A stretch of 24,111 nucleotides of DNA from Firmicutes bacterium UBA3738 (GCA_002372505.1 DFGY01000053.1:1-24111); one strand, 5' to 3'. Positions 7,520 through 15,154 are shown, counted from the stretch's first letter. The notes: generated from the sequence alone by a model not told the origin. Numbers and translations are program-made.

Positions 7520-9103
7520 TTATTCCATAGTCCATTCTGCAATGTTCCAGAATACGCCTACGCCGTGGTGTCCGAGAATTGTATCTTCAGTAATTCCTTT
7601 AATGCCATCTTTGATGACGTAGTTTGCGTCTACGTATGCCAGGAATGTGTACGGCATATCCTTTGCCATTTCTTCCTGGAAGTCGGCGTAAAGTTTTTTG
7701 CGGGCGTCTTTGTCAGACTCGGCTCTGGCCGCCGTAAGGATTTCATCTACCTTCTTGTTGGAGTAGTATGTGTAATTGTCGCCTGCTTCAGATGTGAAGA
7801 TTTTGTATGTATGGTCGTCCGGGTCGAAGGGGCTGCCCCAGCCGATGATGCAGGCATCCTGATTCTCCCAGTCCAGTTCCGCTTTGGCTTCGGCCTTGGC
7901 GTCTACGCCTATGCCTTTAAGATTCTTGGCGCATACCTTTGCCATATCCACGCGGACCTGGTCGTCTTCCATTGCGTATATTGTAAATGAAAGAGTCTTT
8001 CCGTCCTTTTCGTATATTCCGTCGCTGTTCTTTTTCCAGCCGGCCTCTTCCAGGAGCTTCTGAGCCTTGTCCGGGTCGTAACTGAATTTTTCCATGTCTT
8101 CATTTACATATTCCCCGGCCTGGAGAGGTGAGAAAGCAGCTTCTCCATCCCCCTGGAGTACGCCCTTTACGATTGACTCTCTGTCTATGGCATAGCTGAG
8201 AATGTTAGGAAGCTCTCTGTGGTCCTGCCAGAATTTATTATTGAAGTTGTAAGCGATGGCGCGGTAGTCCGCTGTCTTCATGTCGTATACGTTAAAGCCG
8301 TCTTTGTCTTTGAAGTCCTTTGCGGCGGATGGGGTGACCTGAGCCATGTCCACGTCTCCGGACTCAAGGGCCAGAGCCCGGGCGTCGCTGTCGGCTACTA
8401 TTTTAAAGATTACCTTTTCGATCTTCGGTGCGCCAGCGTAGTATCCGTCGAATTTCTCCATGGTTATGCTCTGGCCTTCGTCCCACTCAGTGAGCTTGTA
8501 GGGACCTGCTCCAACAGGATTGTGGTTAAAATCATCTTCCGCCAGATTCTTCCCTTCAAGCAGGTGCTTGGGGAGGATGCCGATGGTCATGTAATCGGGG
8601 AATGCCTCGTTGTTGTCCTTAAGTGTGATTTTAACCGTAGTTTCATCGGGACATTCGATTTTTTCCATATCGGTGTAGTTTGAAACGATTTCCGACTGGT
8701 TCTTTTCGTCTGTGATTGCCTCCAGTGTGAATTTTACGTCTTCACTCGTGAGCTTCTCGCCGTCGTGGAATGTGAGGCCTTCTCTTAATTTGAAGGTATA
8801 CTCTTTTCCGTCGTCGGACTTTTCCCATTCCTCGGCCAGGCCGGGAACAACCTCATTCTTTTCGTTATGTGCAGTCAGTCCTGCGAAGAGAAGGGCGTTA
8901 ATTTCTCCGTGCTCGTAGAGGGCAGGATTAATTGCCGTGTAGTCGCCGCTGGCGTAAACCAGGGCTCCATCCGTTGCAGCTGGCGCCGCAGAGCCGGAGG
9001 AAGCGCTTGATGCTGCCTCTTCACTGCCGCCGCAGCCTGTAAGAGCTGCTCCCGACACTACCATAGTCAGTGCCAGCACAATTAGTAATAGTTTTTTCTT
9101 CAT
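7520..9103 (-). CDS. Extracellular solute-binding lipoprotein, SBP_bac_5 (peptide/nickel) family
   Basis: The protein has 527 residues. The signal peptide ends in lipobox LTGC with the lipidated Cys at 24, followed by a Ser/Ala-rich spacer. The mature part shows the family order: VPGLAEEWEKSDDGKEYTF, LREGLTFHDGEKLTSEDVKFT, and NPVGAGPYKLTEWDEGQSI. It would bind substrate outside the membrane and deliver it to the two permeases. Whether the ligand is a peptide or a metal complex is open. The C-terminal GHHGVGVFWN segment carries two adjacent histidines, and the ATPase partner has a histidine-rich linker, so a metal such as nickel is possible. A strong ribosome site (AAGGAGAAA) precedes the ATG. 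The gene is separated from the upstream permease by 78 bases containing a stem-loop at the permease stop, a common arrangement where the binding protein is expressed at a different level. Confidence 0.9.
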   Translation of the reverse strand: MKKKLLLIVLALTMVVSGAALTGCGGSEEAASSASSGSAAPAATDGALVYASGDYTAINPALYEHGEINALLFAGLTAHNEKNEVVPGLAEEWEKSDDGKEYTFKLREGLTFHDGEKLTSEDVKFTLEAITDEKNQSEIVSNYTDMEKIECPDETTVKITLKDNNEAFPDYMTIGILPKHLLEGKNLAEDDFNHNPVGAGPYKLTEWDEGQSITMEKFDGYYAGAPKIEKVIFKIVADSDARALALESGDVDMAQVTPSAAKDFKDKDGFNVYDMKTADYRAIAYNFNNKFWQDHRELPNILSYAIDRESIVKGVLQGDGEAAFSPLQAGEYVNEDMEKFSYDPDKAQKLLEEAGWKKNSDGIYEKDGKTLSFTIYAMEDDQVRVDMAKVCAKNLKGIGVDAKAEAKAELDWENQDACIIGWGSPFDPDDHTYKIFTSEAGDNYTYYSNKKVDEILTAARAESDKDARKKLYADFQEEMAKDMPYTFLAYVDANYVIKDGIKGITEDTILGHHGVGVFWNIAEWTME

Positions 9104-9167
9104 GTCTTTTTCTCCTTTTGTCTTGTTGTAACTTTCTTGACTGCGGTTTCTTACCGGCTATGTCAAA

Positions 9168-9182
9168 GCGGCTTCCTGCCGC
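9168..9182 (-). other. Intercistronic stem-loop after second permease gene
   Basis: On the minus strand GCGGC-AGGAA-GCCGC forms a perfect 5-bp stem with a 5-base loop, beginning at the last base of the permease stop codon. There is no T tract, so it is not a full intrinsic terminator. It may protect the upstream message or set the ratio of permease to binding protein. The same 11-base core GGCAGGAAGCC occurs in the operon leader (11143-11153). Confidence 0.5.
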
Positions 9183-10006
9183 TAAAGATTGCTGTAGAGT
9201 CTGTTGTTCTTTCTTCTTATATATTCTCCAATGTCCGTAATGCAGACAATGGTACAGACCAGAAATAATCCGGGGATAACTATGAGCCACCACTTGCCGC
9301 TCATGAGTACGTCCTGGGACATGGACATAAGGCTGCCCCAGGAGACTACTTCCAGGGGAAGGCCCAGGCCTAGAAAACTGAGTGTCGCCTCGGCGGCTAT
9401 GGCGGCGCTGATGTTCGATACCACCATGAACATTATTGATGATACCAGGTTGGGAAGTAAGTGCTTCCTCACTGTGTATAGAAATCCTGCCCCGTAGGTC
9501 TTCGCTGCCAGTACGTAGTCGCTTTCCGATATTTGCCTCACTTCGCTTCTGACGATTTTTGAAATGTTCATCCAGCCCGTTACTCCGATTACCACGGCTA
9601 TGGATGTTGGCGTCGCCTCGCCCCACATTGCCTGAAGGAACAGGAGAAGAAGTATCTGGGGCACGCTCATTAAGAGCTCGCAAAATCTCATCATAAGGTC
9701 GCTGGCCTTTTCCCCCACAAGGCCTGCCGCCGCACCGTAAAGTACGGCTATGACTGTGGAAATGAGGGAAGCCAGAAGGCCGATGTAAAGAGACAGTCTT
9801 CCTCCGTACCAGATCATAGAGAAGAGATCCCTTCCCAGTGTGTCGGTACCGAATATGTGGCTGCCTCCCGGCGGTGCCATTAGTGCCGACGCATCCATGT
9901 CGTCAGCTGCGTAGGGTGCCAGCAGTCCTGCGAGAAGGCAGCCTGCTATTATTACTGCGAGAAGGCTCATGGCTATTACCGGGCGGTTTGTTTCATTTAA
10001 AGTCAT
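9182..10006 (-). CDS. ABC importer permease 2, DppC/NikC type
   Basis: This is an inner-membrane permease of about 274 residues with a short N-terminal anchor helix, the family motif FGTDTLGRDLFS, several hydrophobic helices and the EAA-type cytoplasmic loop around SDYVLAAKTYGAG...RKHLLPN that docks on the ATPase. C-terminal ATLSFLGLGL is also typical of DppC/OppC. I prefer the ATG at 10006 to the GTG at 10009: it overlaps the preceding stop as TGATG and has GAGGAGGTG just upstream. It pairs with the permease encoded before it in the same operon. The substrate, peptide or metal complex, is not decided by the sequence. Confidence 0.92.
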   Translation of the reverse strand: MTLNETNRPVIAMSLLAVIIAGCLLAGLLAPYAADDMDASALMAPPGGSHIFGTDTLGRDLFSMIWYGGRLSLYIGLLASLISTVIAVLYGAAAGLVGEKASDLMMRFCELLMSVPQILLLLFLQAMWGEATPTSIAVVIGVTGWMNISKIVRSEVRQISESDYVLAAKTYGAGFLYTVRKHLLPNLVSSIMFMVVSNISAAIAAEATLSFLGLGLPLEVVSWGSLMSMSQDVLMSGKWWLIVIPGLFLVCTIVCITDIGEYIRRKNNRLYSNL

Positions 10007-10986
10007 CACGCCACCTCCTCGTATTTCATTCTCGGATCGATTCTTTCATCTATGATCTGAGCCAGTATATTGAACACGACTACAATCAGTCCCGTTAGCA
10101 GACTTAAGACCATTAGCATGTTGTAATCGTGATACTTTGCGCTTTCAAAGCTAAGGCTGCCGAGACCCGGATAGGAAAATACCATTTCCACCACGTAGGT
10201 TCCGCCAAGTATGTGGGGCAGTGCTATGGCCATTACCGTCACCATGGAAGGCATAATGTTTCTAAGGCAATGCTTTCTGAGGATTTGTTTCCGGGAAAGG
10301 CCTTTGGCCTTGCACATGAGTACGTAGTCCTTTCTCGTCTCTTCCATTAGTTTGTTTCTGACCATGTATGTGTAGTACCAAAGGTGTTCCAGGACCAGCA
10401 CTGTCAGAGGCAGTACCAGGTGGTAGAGCCTGCTTATGATGCTGCCTGATTCCCCGAGGGCGTAGGCTCCGCCTGTTGGGAATAGGGGGAGCTTTACTGC
10501 GAAAAATAAAATGAGCAGCAATGCCATGAAAAACGCGGGGATGCCCGATGACACGACTCCCGCCTTGCAGATTATACGGTCCGGCAGGCTGCCTTCGCGC
10601 ATGGTTAAGAACATTCCCAGCATGAAAGAGAACAGGAATGTAAGCACGAAGGCAAGACCCCCCAGTAGCAGCGTGTTTTGCCACACTCTTCCTATCACCT
10701 TTGTGACCGGTTGTTTGTATTTATATGAAATGCCGTAGTCTCCCGATGCGGCATTTTTTACCCATTTAACATACTGAACAGGGATGCTGTCATTTAGACC
10801 GAGCCGCTCTCTCGCTTCCTCCTTCTGCTCGGTGCTCATTCTTTCTACTCCGTCACCGTAGTAGGCTTTAAGAGGATCGCCGGGAGTCAGTCTGGACAGG
10901 GCGAATACGATTATGGACAGCAAAACCATGACAACTATTAGCTGCCCGATTTTTGATATTATATTTTTTGCTCTGCTGCCGGTCAT
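10006..10986 (-). CDS. ABC importer permease 1, DppB/NikB type
   Basis: This is the first gene of the importer operon, about 326 residues. Family features are the N-terminal membrane helix followed by SRLTPGDP, the ERLGLNDSIPVQYVKWV segment, GDYGISY, the EAA loop RKDYVLMCKAKGLSRKQ, and the C-terminal RIDPRMKYEE. I place the start at the ATG at 10986 (MTGSRAK) because AGGAG lies six bases upstream; the frame stays open to an ATG at 11073, but nothing like a ribosome site precedes that one. The stop overlaps the start of the next permease by one base (TGATG), so the two are translationally coupled. A strong promoter lies about 200 bases upstream, giving a long leader. Confidence 0.9.
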   Translation of the reverse strand: MTGSRAKNIISKIGQLIVVMVLLSIIVFALSRLTPGDPLKAYYGDGVERMSTEQKEEARERLGLNDSIPVQYVKWVKNAASGDYGISYKYKQPVTKVIGRVWQNTLLLGGLAFVLTFLFSFMLGMFLTMREGSLPDRIICKAGVVSSGIPAFFMALLLILFFAVKLPLFPTGGAYALGESGSIISRLYHLVLPLTVLVLEHLWYYTYMVRNKLMEETRKDYVLMCKAKGLSRKQILRKHCLRNIMPSMVTVMAIALPHILGGTYVVEMVFSYPGLGSLSFESAKYHDYNMLMVLSLLTGLIVVVFNILAQIIDERIDPRMKYEEVA

Positions 10987-11139
10987 GTGTGCTCCTGTCT
11001 TTTTTTTATAGTCAATAAAAATGAAGATGCTCCTGCCCATTCCTCGGGCTGCAATCTTCATGATTTGTTTCATTTTTATATGTCTTGTGATTGTGTTTTG
11101 CGTTTTGTGTTTTGCTCCGGGTGGCTGCCTTTTGGCTGT

Positions 11140-11154
11140 GCAGGCTTCCTGCCT
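11140..11154 (-). promoter_or_regulatory. Leader stem-loop of importer operon
   Basis: On the minus strand AGGC-AGGAA-GCCT forms a 4-bp stem with a 5-base loop; an alternative register pairs GCAGG with CCTGC over a 3-base loop. The core is shared with the stem-loop at 9168-9182, with different closing pairs. It lies about 20 bases after the expected transcript start. Role unknown. Confidence 0.4.
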
Positions 11155-11178
11155 ACGGCTCTCCCCATGCGCAAGGGG

Positions 11179-11207
11179 ATTATATCAAATGTAACCTAAC
11201 CTTTCAA
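11179..11207 (-). promoter_or_regulatory. Promoter of the importer operon
   Basis: On the minus strand TTGAAA (11202-11207) and a perfect TATAAT (11179-11184) are separated by exactly 17 bases. Transcription would start near 11172, about 185 bases before the ATG of the first permease at 10986. Confidence 0.75.
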
Positions 11208-11343
11208 TAACTTTTCGCATTTGCCACGATATAATATATATGCTAATATCAATCTCACTTGCTAGTTTATTATCACATCTGGGATTGAGGATTATTTATG
11301 GGAAAATTAAAGAAACATATTATAACAAAAGCTAGAAAAGCCG

Positions 11344-12615
11344 TTAATCCTTCAAACATGTAATCGGAACAACATACACGCCGTCTTCACGTTTATAGGC
11401 AAATGGAGCAACTCCACATAAAACCATCATAAATGCCGGATCACTCATTTTTTCTGTATCGATTCTTTCCGCCAGTTTTTTAAGGCTCTCCGCCCCCTCA
11501 TTGATCAGATTATCTCCGCCAAGTTTCACTTCAATCAAACCATATCTGCCATTTCTCAGATGAATTACAGCATCACATTCAAGCCCTGCTTTATCTCTGT
11601 AGTGATAAACGGTACCATCCAAAGCTTCAGCATATATCCTTAGATCCCTAACGCATAGATTTTCAAATATTAGACCCATCAGTTCCAGATCATTGATTAG
11701 ATCTTTGGGTCCCATACCAAGTGCTGCGGTCGCCACAGACGGATCAACAAAATATCTTGTATCCGATGTGCGAATTGCTGCCTTGGACCGCAGATTTGGA
11801 TTCCATGCCGGTGAGTCTTCGATAACAAAAATTCGCTTAAGGGAATTCAAATATCCATAAAGAGATTCCTTGTCAAACGTTTCTATGTCATTACTTATTA
11901 CATCCGTTCTGATTGTTTCCAAAGAAACCTGCGTGGAAACATTTCTGGCATATGACCTCATGACGCGCTTTGTTCTCTCAGGATCCCGTTTCACACCATC
12001 TACTCTGGAAATATCGTCATTTATGACTGCATCATAATAATCGAAGGCTTGCTTCAAAGCGATTTTCTCTGAACGATTTAACGCTGCAGGCCAACCTCCT
12101 CGGCAGATTAAAAATGCAATATCATCAATACTGTGATCATCCATGGCAGATATATTTTTCCCGTTAAACAAATCACCTAATGATACCTGCCCACTAGAAT
12201 CTCTGGATTCAAACAAAGACATAGGCCTCATACGCATGCGAACAATCCGGCCTGTTCCTGTATGCATACTTTCATCCAACTTTGCAGGAACGGACGAGCC
12301 TGTAAGAATGAACTGACCAAATTCACCCCTGCGATCAACCTCATACCGTACAGCATTCCAGATATTTGTTGCAATCTGCCATTCATCAATCAAATGAGGG
12401 GTTTCCCCTTCAAGAAGATTTGAAGGCTTGATCCTTGCCATTTGCTGATACTGCTCTGTCATATCCGGACGATCCATCTCTATGACACTTTTTGCAATAT
12501 GTTTTGCAGAGGTTGTTTTTCCGCACCATTTGGCTCCTTCAACAAGTACCGCTCCCTTGGATTCTAAATGATCAAACAGAACCTTGTCTGAAACTCTTGG
12601 AAAATATTCTTTCAC
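11344..12615 (-). CDS. AAA family ATPase with DUF4143 domain (second copy)
   Basis: The protein has 423 residues. The ATPase domain has Walker A GAKWCGKTT (27-35) and Walker B HLIDEWQ (D77-E78), followed by a sensor-like ILTGSS. The DUF4143 part ends with LECDAV and LIEVKLGG, again the D...ExK pattern of the PD-(D/E)XK-like fold. It is the same broad family as 4504-5832 but of a different branch (LIDEWQ rather than FLDEIQ). The start is GTG at 12615 with CAGGAG seven bases upstream. It is monocistronic as far as can be seen, with its promoter embedded in 23-bp tandem repeats. The family's cellular role is not established. The toxin-antitoxin genes lie just upstream on the same strand. Confidence 0.88.
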   Translation of the reverse strand: MKEYFPRVSDKVLFDHLESKGAVLVEGAKWCGKTTSAKHIAKSVIEMDRPDMTEQYQQMARIKPSNLLEGETPHLIDEWQIATNIWNAVRYEVDRRGEFGQFILTGSSVPAKLDESMHTGTGRIVRMRMRPMSLFESRDSSGQVSLGDLFNGKNISAMDDHSIDDIAFLICRGGWPAALNRSEKIALKQAFDYYDAVINDDISRVDGVKRDPERTKRVMRSYARNVSTQVSLETIRTDVISNDIETFDKESLYGYLNSLKRIFVIEDSPAWNPNLRSKAAIRTSDTRYFVDPSVATAALGMGPKDLINDLELMGLIFENLCVRDLRIYAEALDGTVYHYRDKAGLECDAVIHLRNGRYGLIEVKLGGDNLINEGAESLKKLAERIDTEKMSDPAFMMVLCGVAPFAYKREDGVYVVPITCLKD

Positions 12616-12636
12616 TTTTAAACTCCTGTACGTGCT

Positions 12637-12723
12637 ACCGAGTGTTTGGCTTTATTTTGACCGAGTATTTGGCTTTATTTTAACCGAGTGTTTGGCCTAA
12701 TTTTAACCGAGTGTTTGGCTTTT
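12637..12723. repeat. 23-bp tandem repeat, about 3.8 copies, at ATPase promoter
   Basis: Units begin at 12637, 12660, 12683 and 12706 (the last is partial). The + strand unit starts ACCGAGTGTTTGGC and continues with a T/A-rich tail. Differences are single bases (GTG/ATG-like change in unit 2, CTAA for TTTA in unit 3). The partial fourth unit fills the 17-bp spacer between the -35 and -10 of the ATPase promoter, and units 1-3 lie in the transcribed leader, ending 22 bases before the GTG. Confidence 0.9.
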
Positions 12724-12728
12724 GTCAA
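12700..12728 (-). promoter_or_regulatory. Promoter of second DUF4143 ATPase gene
   Basis: On the minus strand a perfect TTGACA (12723-12728) is 17 bases from TAAAAT (12700-12705). The -35 is also one arm of a TTGTCAA / TTGACAA inverted repeat (12722-12728 and 12740-12746), a possible operator. The spacer and leader are made of the 23-bp repeat, and every unit boundary offers another AAAAT-type -10-like string. Confidence 0.65.
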
Positions 12729-12768
12729 TAACGCTTAAGTTGACAATATCTCGTGGTTAGTAATCACC

Positions 12769-13182
12769 TTAGTCATACAGTTTTAATAGCTCTTTGGGTG
12801 TAATAGCCTTTACCGGCGACTTCGCGTAGTCTTTTACATTTCTGGTGAGAATGTAATCGCAGCCGGCTTTAAGTGCTGTCTTTGCAATTAGCTCGTCTTC
12901 AAAATCCCTGCTTCTTTCATCAATAGCTTCCTCTGCGCTGTCTCCTGTAACATCACAAACCGTCAGGACGTCCCGGATTATTTCCATGGCATCATAAGCT
13001 TTATCCTTATCGTGAGTCTTTTTGTGTGTGATGTAGAAAATGTCAGTTAGAGATGTTACGGCTATTATTCCTTCCACATCTCCCTGCTCACTTAGGTTTA
13101 ACGCTACCGCTGAATCCGTATAATAGGGATCCCTCTTCAGCATTACGTCCAGCACAATATTCGTATCATATATCAATTTCAT
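12769..13182 (-). CDS. PIN-domain toxin (VapC-like ribonuclease)
   Basis: The protein has 137 residues, the usual length for a PIN toxin. The N-terminal YDTNIVLD strand carries D6, an acidic cluster follows at D93, E95 and D96 (RDFEDELIA), and TRNVKDY carries D118; together these make the metal-binding site expected of a PIN nuclease. It would cut RNA when freed from the antitoxin. Its start overlaps the antitoxin gene by 17 bases, the standard arrangement for coupled toxin-antitoxin translation. The exact PIN subfamily (PIN_3-like) and RNA target are inference. Confidence 0.85.
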   Translation of the reverse strand: MKLIYDTNIVLDVMLKRDPYYTDSAVALNLSEQGDVEGIIAVTSLTDIFYITHKKTHDKDKAYDAMEIIRDVLTVCDVTGDSAEEAIDERSRDFEDELIAKTALKAGCDYILTRNVKDYAKSPVKAITPKELLKLYD

Positions 13183-13426
13183 ATTTCTCTTTTAGTGCCT
13201 CTCTCTTAAGATCATCGTAATCTTTTTCCGCGGTTTTTCTTTTCTTCGCCTTTCCATCTTCATTTAAGAATCCTGTCAGCTTTTCCACTGCCGTGATTCT
13301 CGGCGCAGAAAACTCTGCCACTTTCTTTCCGTTTCGGGTTATGGTAATGGCTTCACCCGGGGACGACATTACATAGTCAAAGTACTTTCCCAGATTTGAT
13401 TTAAATTCCGTTGCTGTTACTACCAT
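13166..13426 (-). CDS. Phd/YefM-family antitoxin
   Basis: The protein has 86 residues. The N-terminal half, with TATEFKSNLGKYFDYV, ITITRNGKKVAEF and SAPRI, matches the Phd/YefM DNA-binding fold. The C-terminal half is highly charged (KAKKRKTAEKDYDD and after) and would wrap the toxin. The ribosome site AAGGAGG stands in front of the ATG at 13426. It would neutralise the overlapping PIN toxin and repress their shared promoter. Confidence 0.85.
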   Translation of the reverse strand: MVVTATEFKSNLGKYFDYVMSSPGEAITITRNGKKVAEFSAPRITAVEKLTGFLNEDGKAKKRKTAEKDYDDLKREALKEKYEIDI

Positions 13427-13456
13427 TTCCGCCTCCTTTCGTTCTTTTCTCTTTTA

Positions 13457-13485
13457 ATTCTACATAATGTTTTCTTTTGTTTCAA
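13457..13485 (-). promoter_or_regulatory. Promoter of the toxin-antitoxin operon
   Basis: On the minus strand TTGAAA (13480-13485) and TAGAAT (13457-13462) are 17 bases apart. The expected start is about 25 bases upstream of the antitoxin ATG. No clear palindrome for antitoxin autorepression was picked out by eye. Confidence 0.65.
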
Positions 13486-13575
13486 TCGATTCTGCTATAT
13501 TCTTTTCCAATATGACTCTTAATCGTTCGATTTTATTTCATGTTCTTTTTCTAATTCCAAAGGCCAACCTTATGG

Positions 13576-13581
13576 TATAAT
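13576..13581 (+). promoter_or_regulatory. -10 element of amidohydrolase-like gene
   Basis: A perfect TATAAT preceded by TGG gives an extended -10 (TGn-TATAAT). The -35 position holds no good match, which is acceptable for extended -10 promoters. The ribosome site AAAGGAG (about 13593-13600) follows, then the ATG at 13610. Confidence 0.55.
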
Positions 13582-13609
13582 TCTTTCAGAAAGAAAGGAG
13601 ATAATCACT

Positions 13610-14962
13610 ATGGCATTGGGACTTTTTTCACGGGGCGGAAATTACGCCGATACAATTTTTACGGGAGGCTCTATTCACACAATGGATGATGAGCAGCCTA
13701 CTGCTGAGGCTGTGGCCGTTAAAGACGGAACCATTATGAGAGTCGGCACCGACGAGGACATGCAGGAGCTGGTAGGGGACGACACGGAGGTCTTCGACCT
13801 TGAGGGAATGTATATGCTCCCGGGCTTCATTGAAGCCAACGACTCTCCTGTGCTGGATATGATTGACGAAGATGTCTGCCTGGTGCTGGACGACTTTTCT
13901 TCCCGGGAAGAAGTGCTTAAAGACCTTAAGGATTACATATATACTCATCCGGAAAACGAAGTGTATTTCGGCTACGGCTTTGCTTCGGATCTGCTGGAAG
14001 GTCTGGCGCCGGAAGATATTCCCGTGGCCGTTGATGAGGTTTGTGATGAAAAGCCGGTGCTGCTGCTGAGCAAGGACGGTCTGTCCGGCTGGTTTAACAC
14101 CTGCGCGGCAGAGGCTGTTTTGGAAGCCACCGACGAAGATGAGGCTCCCTTTATTACGCTTCCATATATGCTGAGAATGCTGGCGCCAATCGACCCGGAC
14201 AGGCTCGAGCTCTCCGCTATGGACGTGCTTCACGGCTATTGCTCCGAAGGCTTTACCACTATTTTCGAGGGAAGCGCATCGCCTTTCCTGTGCCACGCCG
14301 CTGAGGACTTGATGCTGGAAATGGTATCCCAGGACATGGCCAAGCTTAGATACGTTAACGGCATATACATCTGCAATGAAGCCGATTCGTCCTATGTGGA
14401 TTCATTGATACAAAACAAGGCAACAAAATTCTCCGAGCTGGGTGGCCTTATGATGGGCGGCATCGTAGCACCTTGCATCATAGGCGGCAACCTTTCCGAG
14501 GACTACCTTGTGGAACTCATGAAGACGGCTCAGCTTCGTTCATCAGACGTTCACATTGAAGCCCACAACAGTGAAGACCTTGACCTTGCCAGATCGGCCA
14601 TTAAAAAATTCCGCGAAAGCGCGGGGCATAAAATTCAAATAAGCCTGGCTCATAACGGCGAGCTTCTGGAGACTGACACCCATTTTGAATTCCCACTGGT
14701 GCCTGAATCTGCATCACCGAGAGAAGAAATAAAAGTCCGCACCGTTAGGGCTGCGGAAAAGCTTGGACTTGCTGAAATTATTGGCAAAATTGCTGAAGGC
14801 ATGTTCGCCGACTTTGCCTGCTTTGAAGAGAATCCCTTCGTCGGAAATGGTCCAAGAATCCCTGCTGCGGCGATGACTGTTTTAGGCGGGGAAATTGTTT
14901 ACGATGCGGAAGATGAGGACGAAGAAAACTGGCGCCTGGCCACTTTTGAACAAATTCTATAG
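13610..14962 (+). CDS. Amidohydrolase-like protein (Amidohydro_3/YtcJ type) lacking the metal-binding motif
   Basis: The protein has 450 residues and is the only plus-strand gene. The N-terminus (IFTGGSIHTMD, AEAVAVKDGTIMRVG, LEGMYMLPGF) is the typical beta-sandwich start of the YtcJ-like amidohydrolases, and the C-terminal GKIAEGMFADFACFEENPF is their closing motif. Where active members read PGFIDAHxH, this one reads PGFIEANDSP (71-80), with no histidine. The later metal site is also altered (EAHNSEDL), and the protein is some tens of residues shorter than typical relatives. It is very acidic. It is probably not a working hydrolase of the standard type: either a pseudoenzyme or a diverged protein with another role. 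There is no signal peptide. It has its own promoter and a strong terminator, so it is expressed as a single gene. Confidence 0.75.
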   Translation: MALGLFSRGGNYADTIFTGGSIHTMDDEQPTAEAVAVKDGTIMRVGTDEDMQELVGDDTEVFDLEGMYMLPGFIEANDSPVLDMIDEDVCLVLDDFSSREEVLKDLKDYIYTHPENEVYFGYGFASDLLEGLAPEDIPVAVDEVCDEKPVLLLSKDGLSGWFNTCAAEAVLEATDEDEAPFITLPYMLRMLAPIDPDRLELSAMDVLHGYCSEGFTTIFEGSASPFLCHAAEDLMLEMVSQDMAKLRYVNGIYICNEADSSYVDSLIQNKATKFSELGGLMMGGIVAPCIIGGNLSEDYLVELMKTAQLRSSDVHIEAHNSEDLDLARSAIKKFRESAGHKIQISLAHNGELLETDTHFEFPLVPESASPREEIKVRTVRAAEKLGLAEIIGKIAEGMFADFACFEENPFVGNGPRIPAAAMTVLGGEIVYDAEDEDEENWRLATFEQIL

Positions 14963-15057
14963 CCTATGCGAATAATAGACAAAAATAAACATGAGCGCCT
15001 GCTCATTTCTTCACACAATCATCACATTCCCCCACTATAATTTTATTAAATAAAAGC

Positions 15058-15075
15058 GTATGGTTTTTACCATAC
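15058..15075. other. Stem-loop downstream of amidohydrolase-like gene
   Basis: GTATGGT and ACCATAC pair perfectly (7 bp) over a 4-base T loop. The following bases are only moderately T-rich on either strand, so it would be a weak terminator at best. Confidence 0.4.
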
Positions 15076-15112
15076 AAACTTTCCTTCTTTTATTGAATAC
15101 ACACACACTTTG

Positions 15113-15148
15113 CACAGGAACCGGCGCCCGCCGGATTCTGTGTTTTTT
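15113..15148 (+). terminator. Intrinsic terminator of the amidohydrolase-like gene
   Basis: CACAGGAACCGGC pairs with GCCGGATTCTGTG over a GCCC loop (12 of 13 positions, one G-T and one mismatch) and is followed directly by T6 at 15143-15148. Confidence 0.85.
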
Positions 15149-15154
15149 GCTAAC

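Larger units (their letters stand above)
10987..11343. other. Gene-free leader region of the importer operon
   Basis: These 357 bases lie between the importer operon and the second DUF4143 ATPase. I see the importer promoter (11179-11207) and a leader of about 185 bases. The leader has a CCCC/GGGG hairpin right at the expected transcript start (about 11161-11178), a GGCAGGAAGCC stem-loop (11143-11153), GCCAAAAGGC and GGCAGCCACCC segments, then an A/C-rich unstructured tail. The rest (11210-11343) is AT-rich with several TATAAT-like strings but no convincing gene. No clear terminator for the ATPase was found. Confidence 0.6.

Noticed and set aside
9021..9683. 220-codon minus-strand frame overlapping the second permease and the binding-protein start
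   Set aside because: Out of frame with both well-supported genes; no family resemblance.
11130..11160. Resemblance to the B12 box of cobalamin riboswitches (AGGCAGGAAGCCTGC)
   Set aside because: About 13 of 16 positions fit, but the rest of the riboswitch (GCCACTG and the upstream GGTGAAA-type elements) is absent, and the promoter leaves only about 20-30 bases upstream.
11299..11364. Plus-strand 21-codon frame (MGKLKKHIITKARKAVNPSNM) with a GAGG upstream
   Set aside because: Very short, overlaps the end of the ATPase gene in antisense, and has no convincing -35; likely chance.
12637..12723. Could the 23-bp repeats be a CRISPR array?
   Set aside because: Units are directly abutting with no spacers, and no cas genes are nearby.
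13628..14296. Long antisense frame (222 codons) inside the amidohydrolase-like gene
   Set aside because: Opposite strand of a gene with clear family motifs, own promoter and terminator; the antisense translation shows no recognisable domain.
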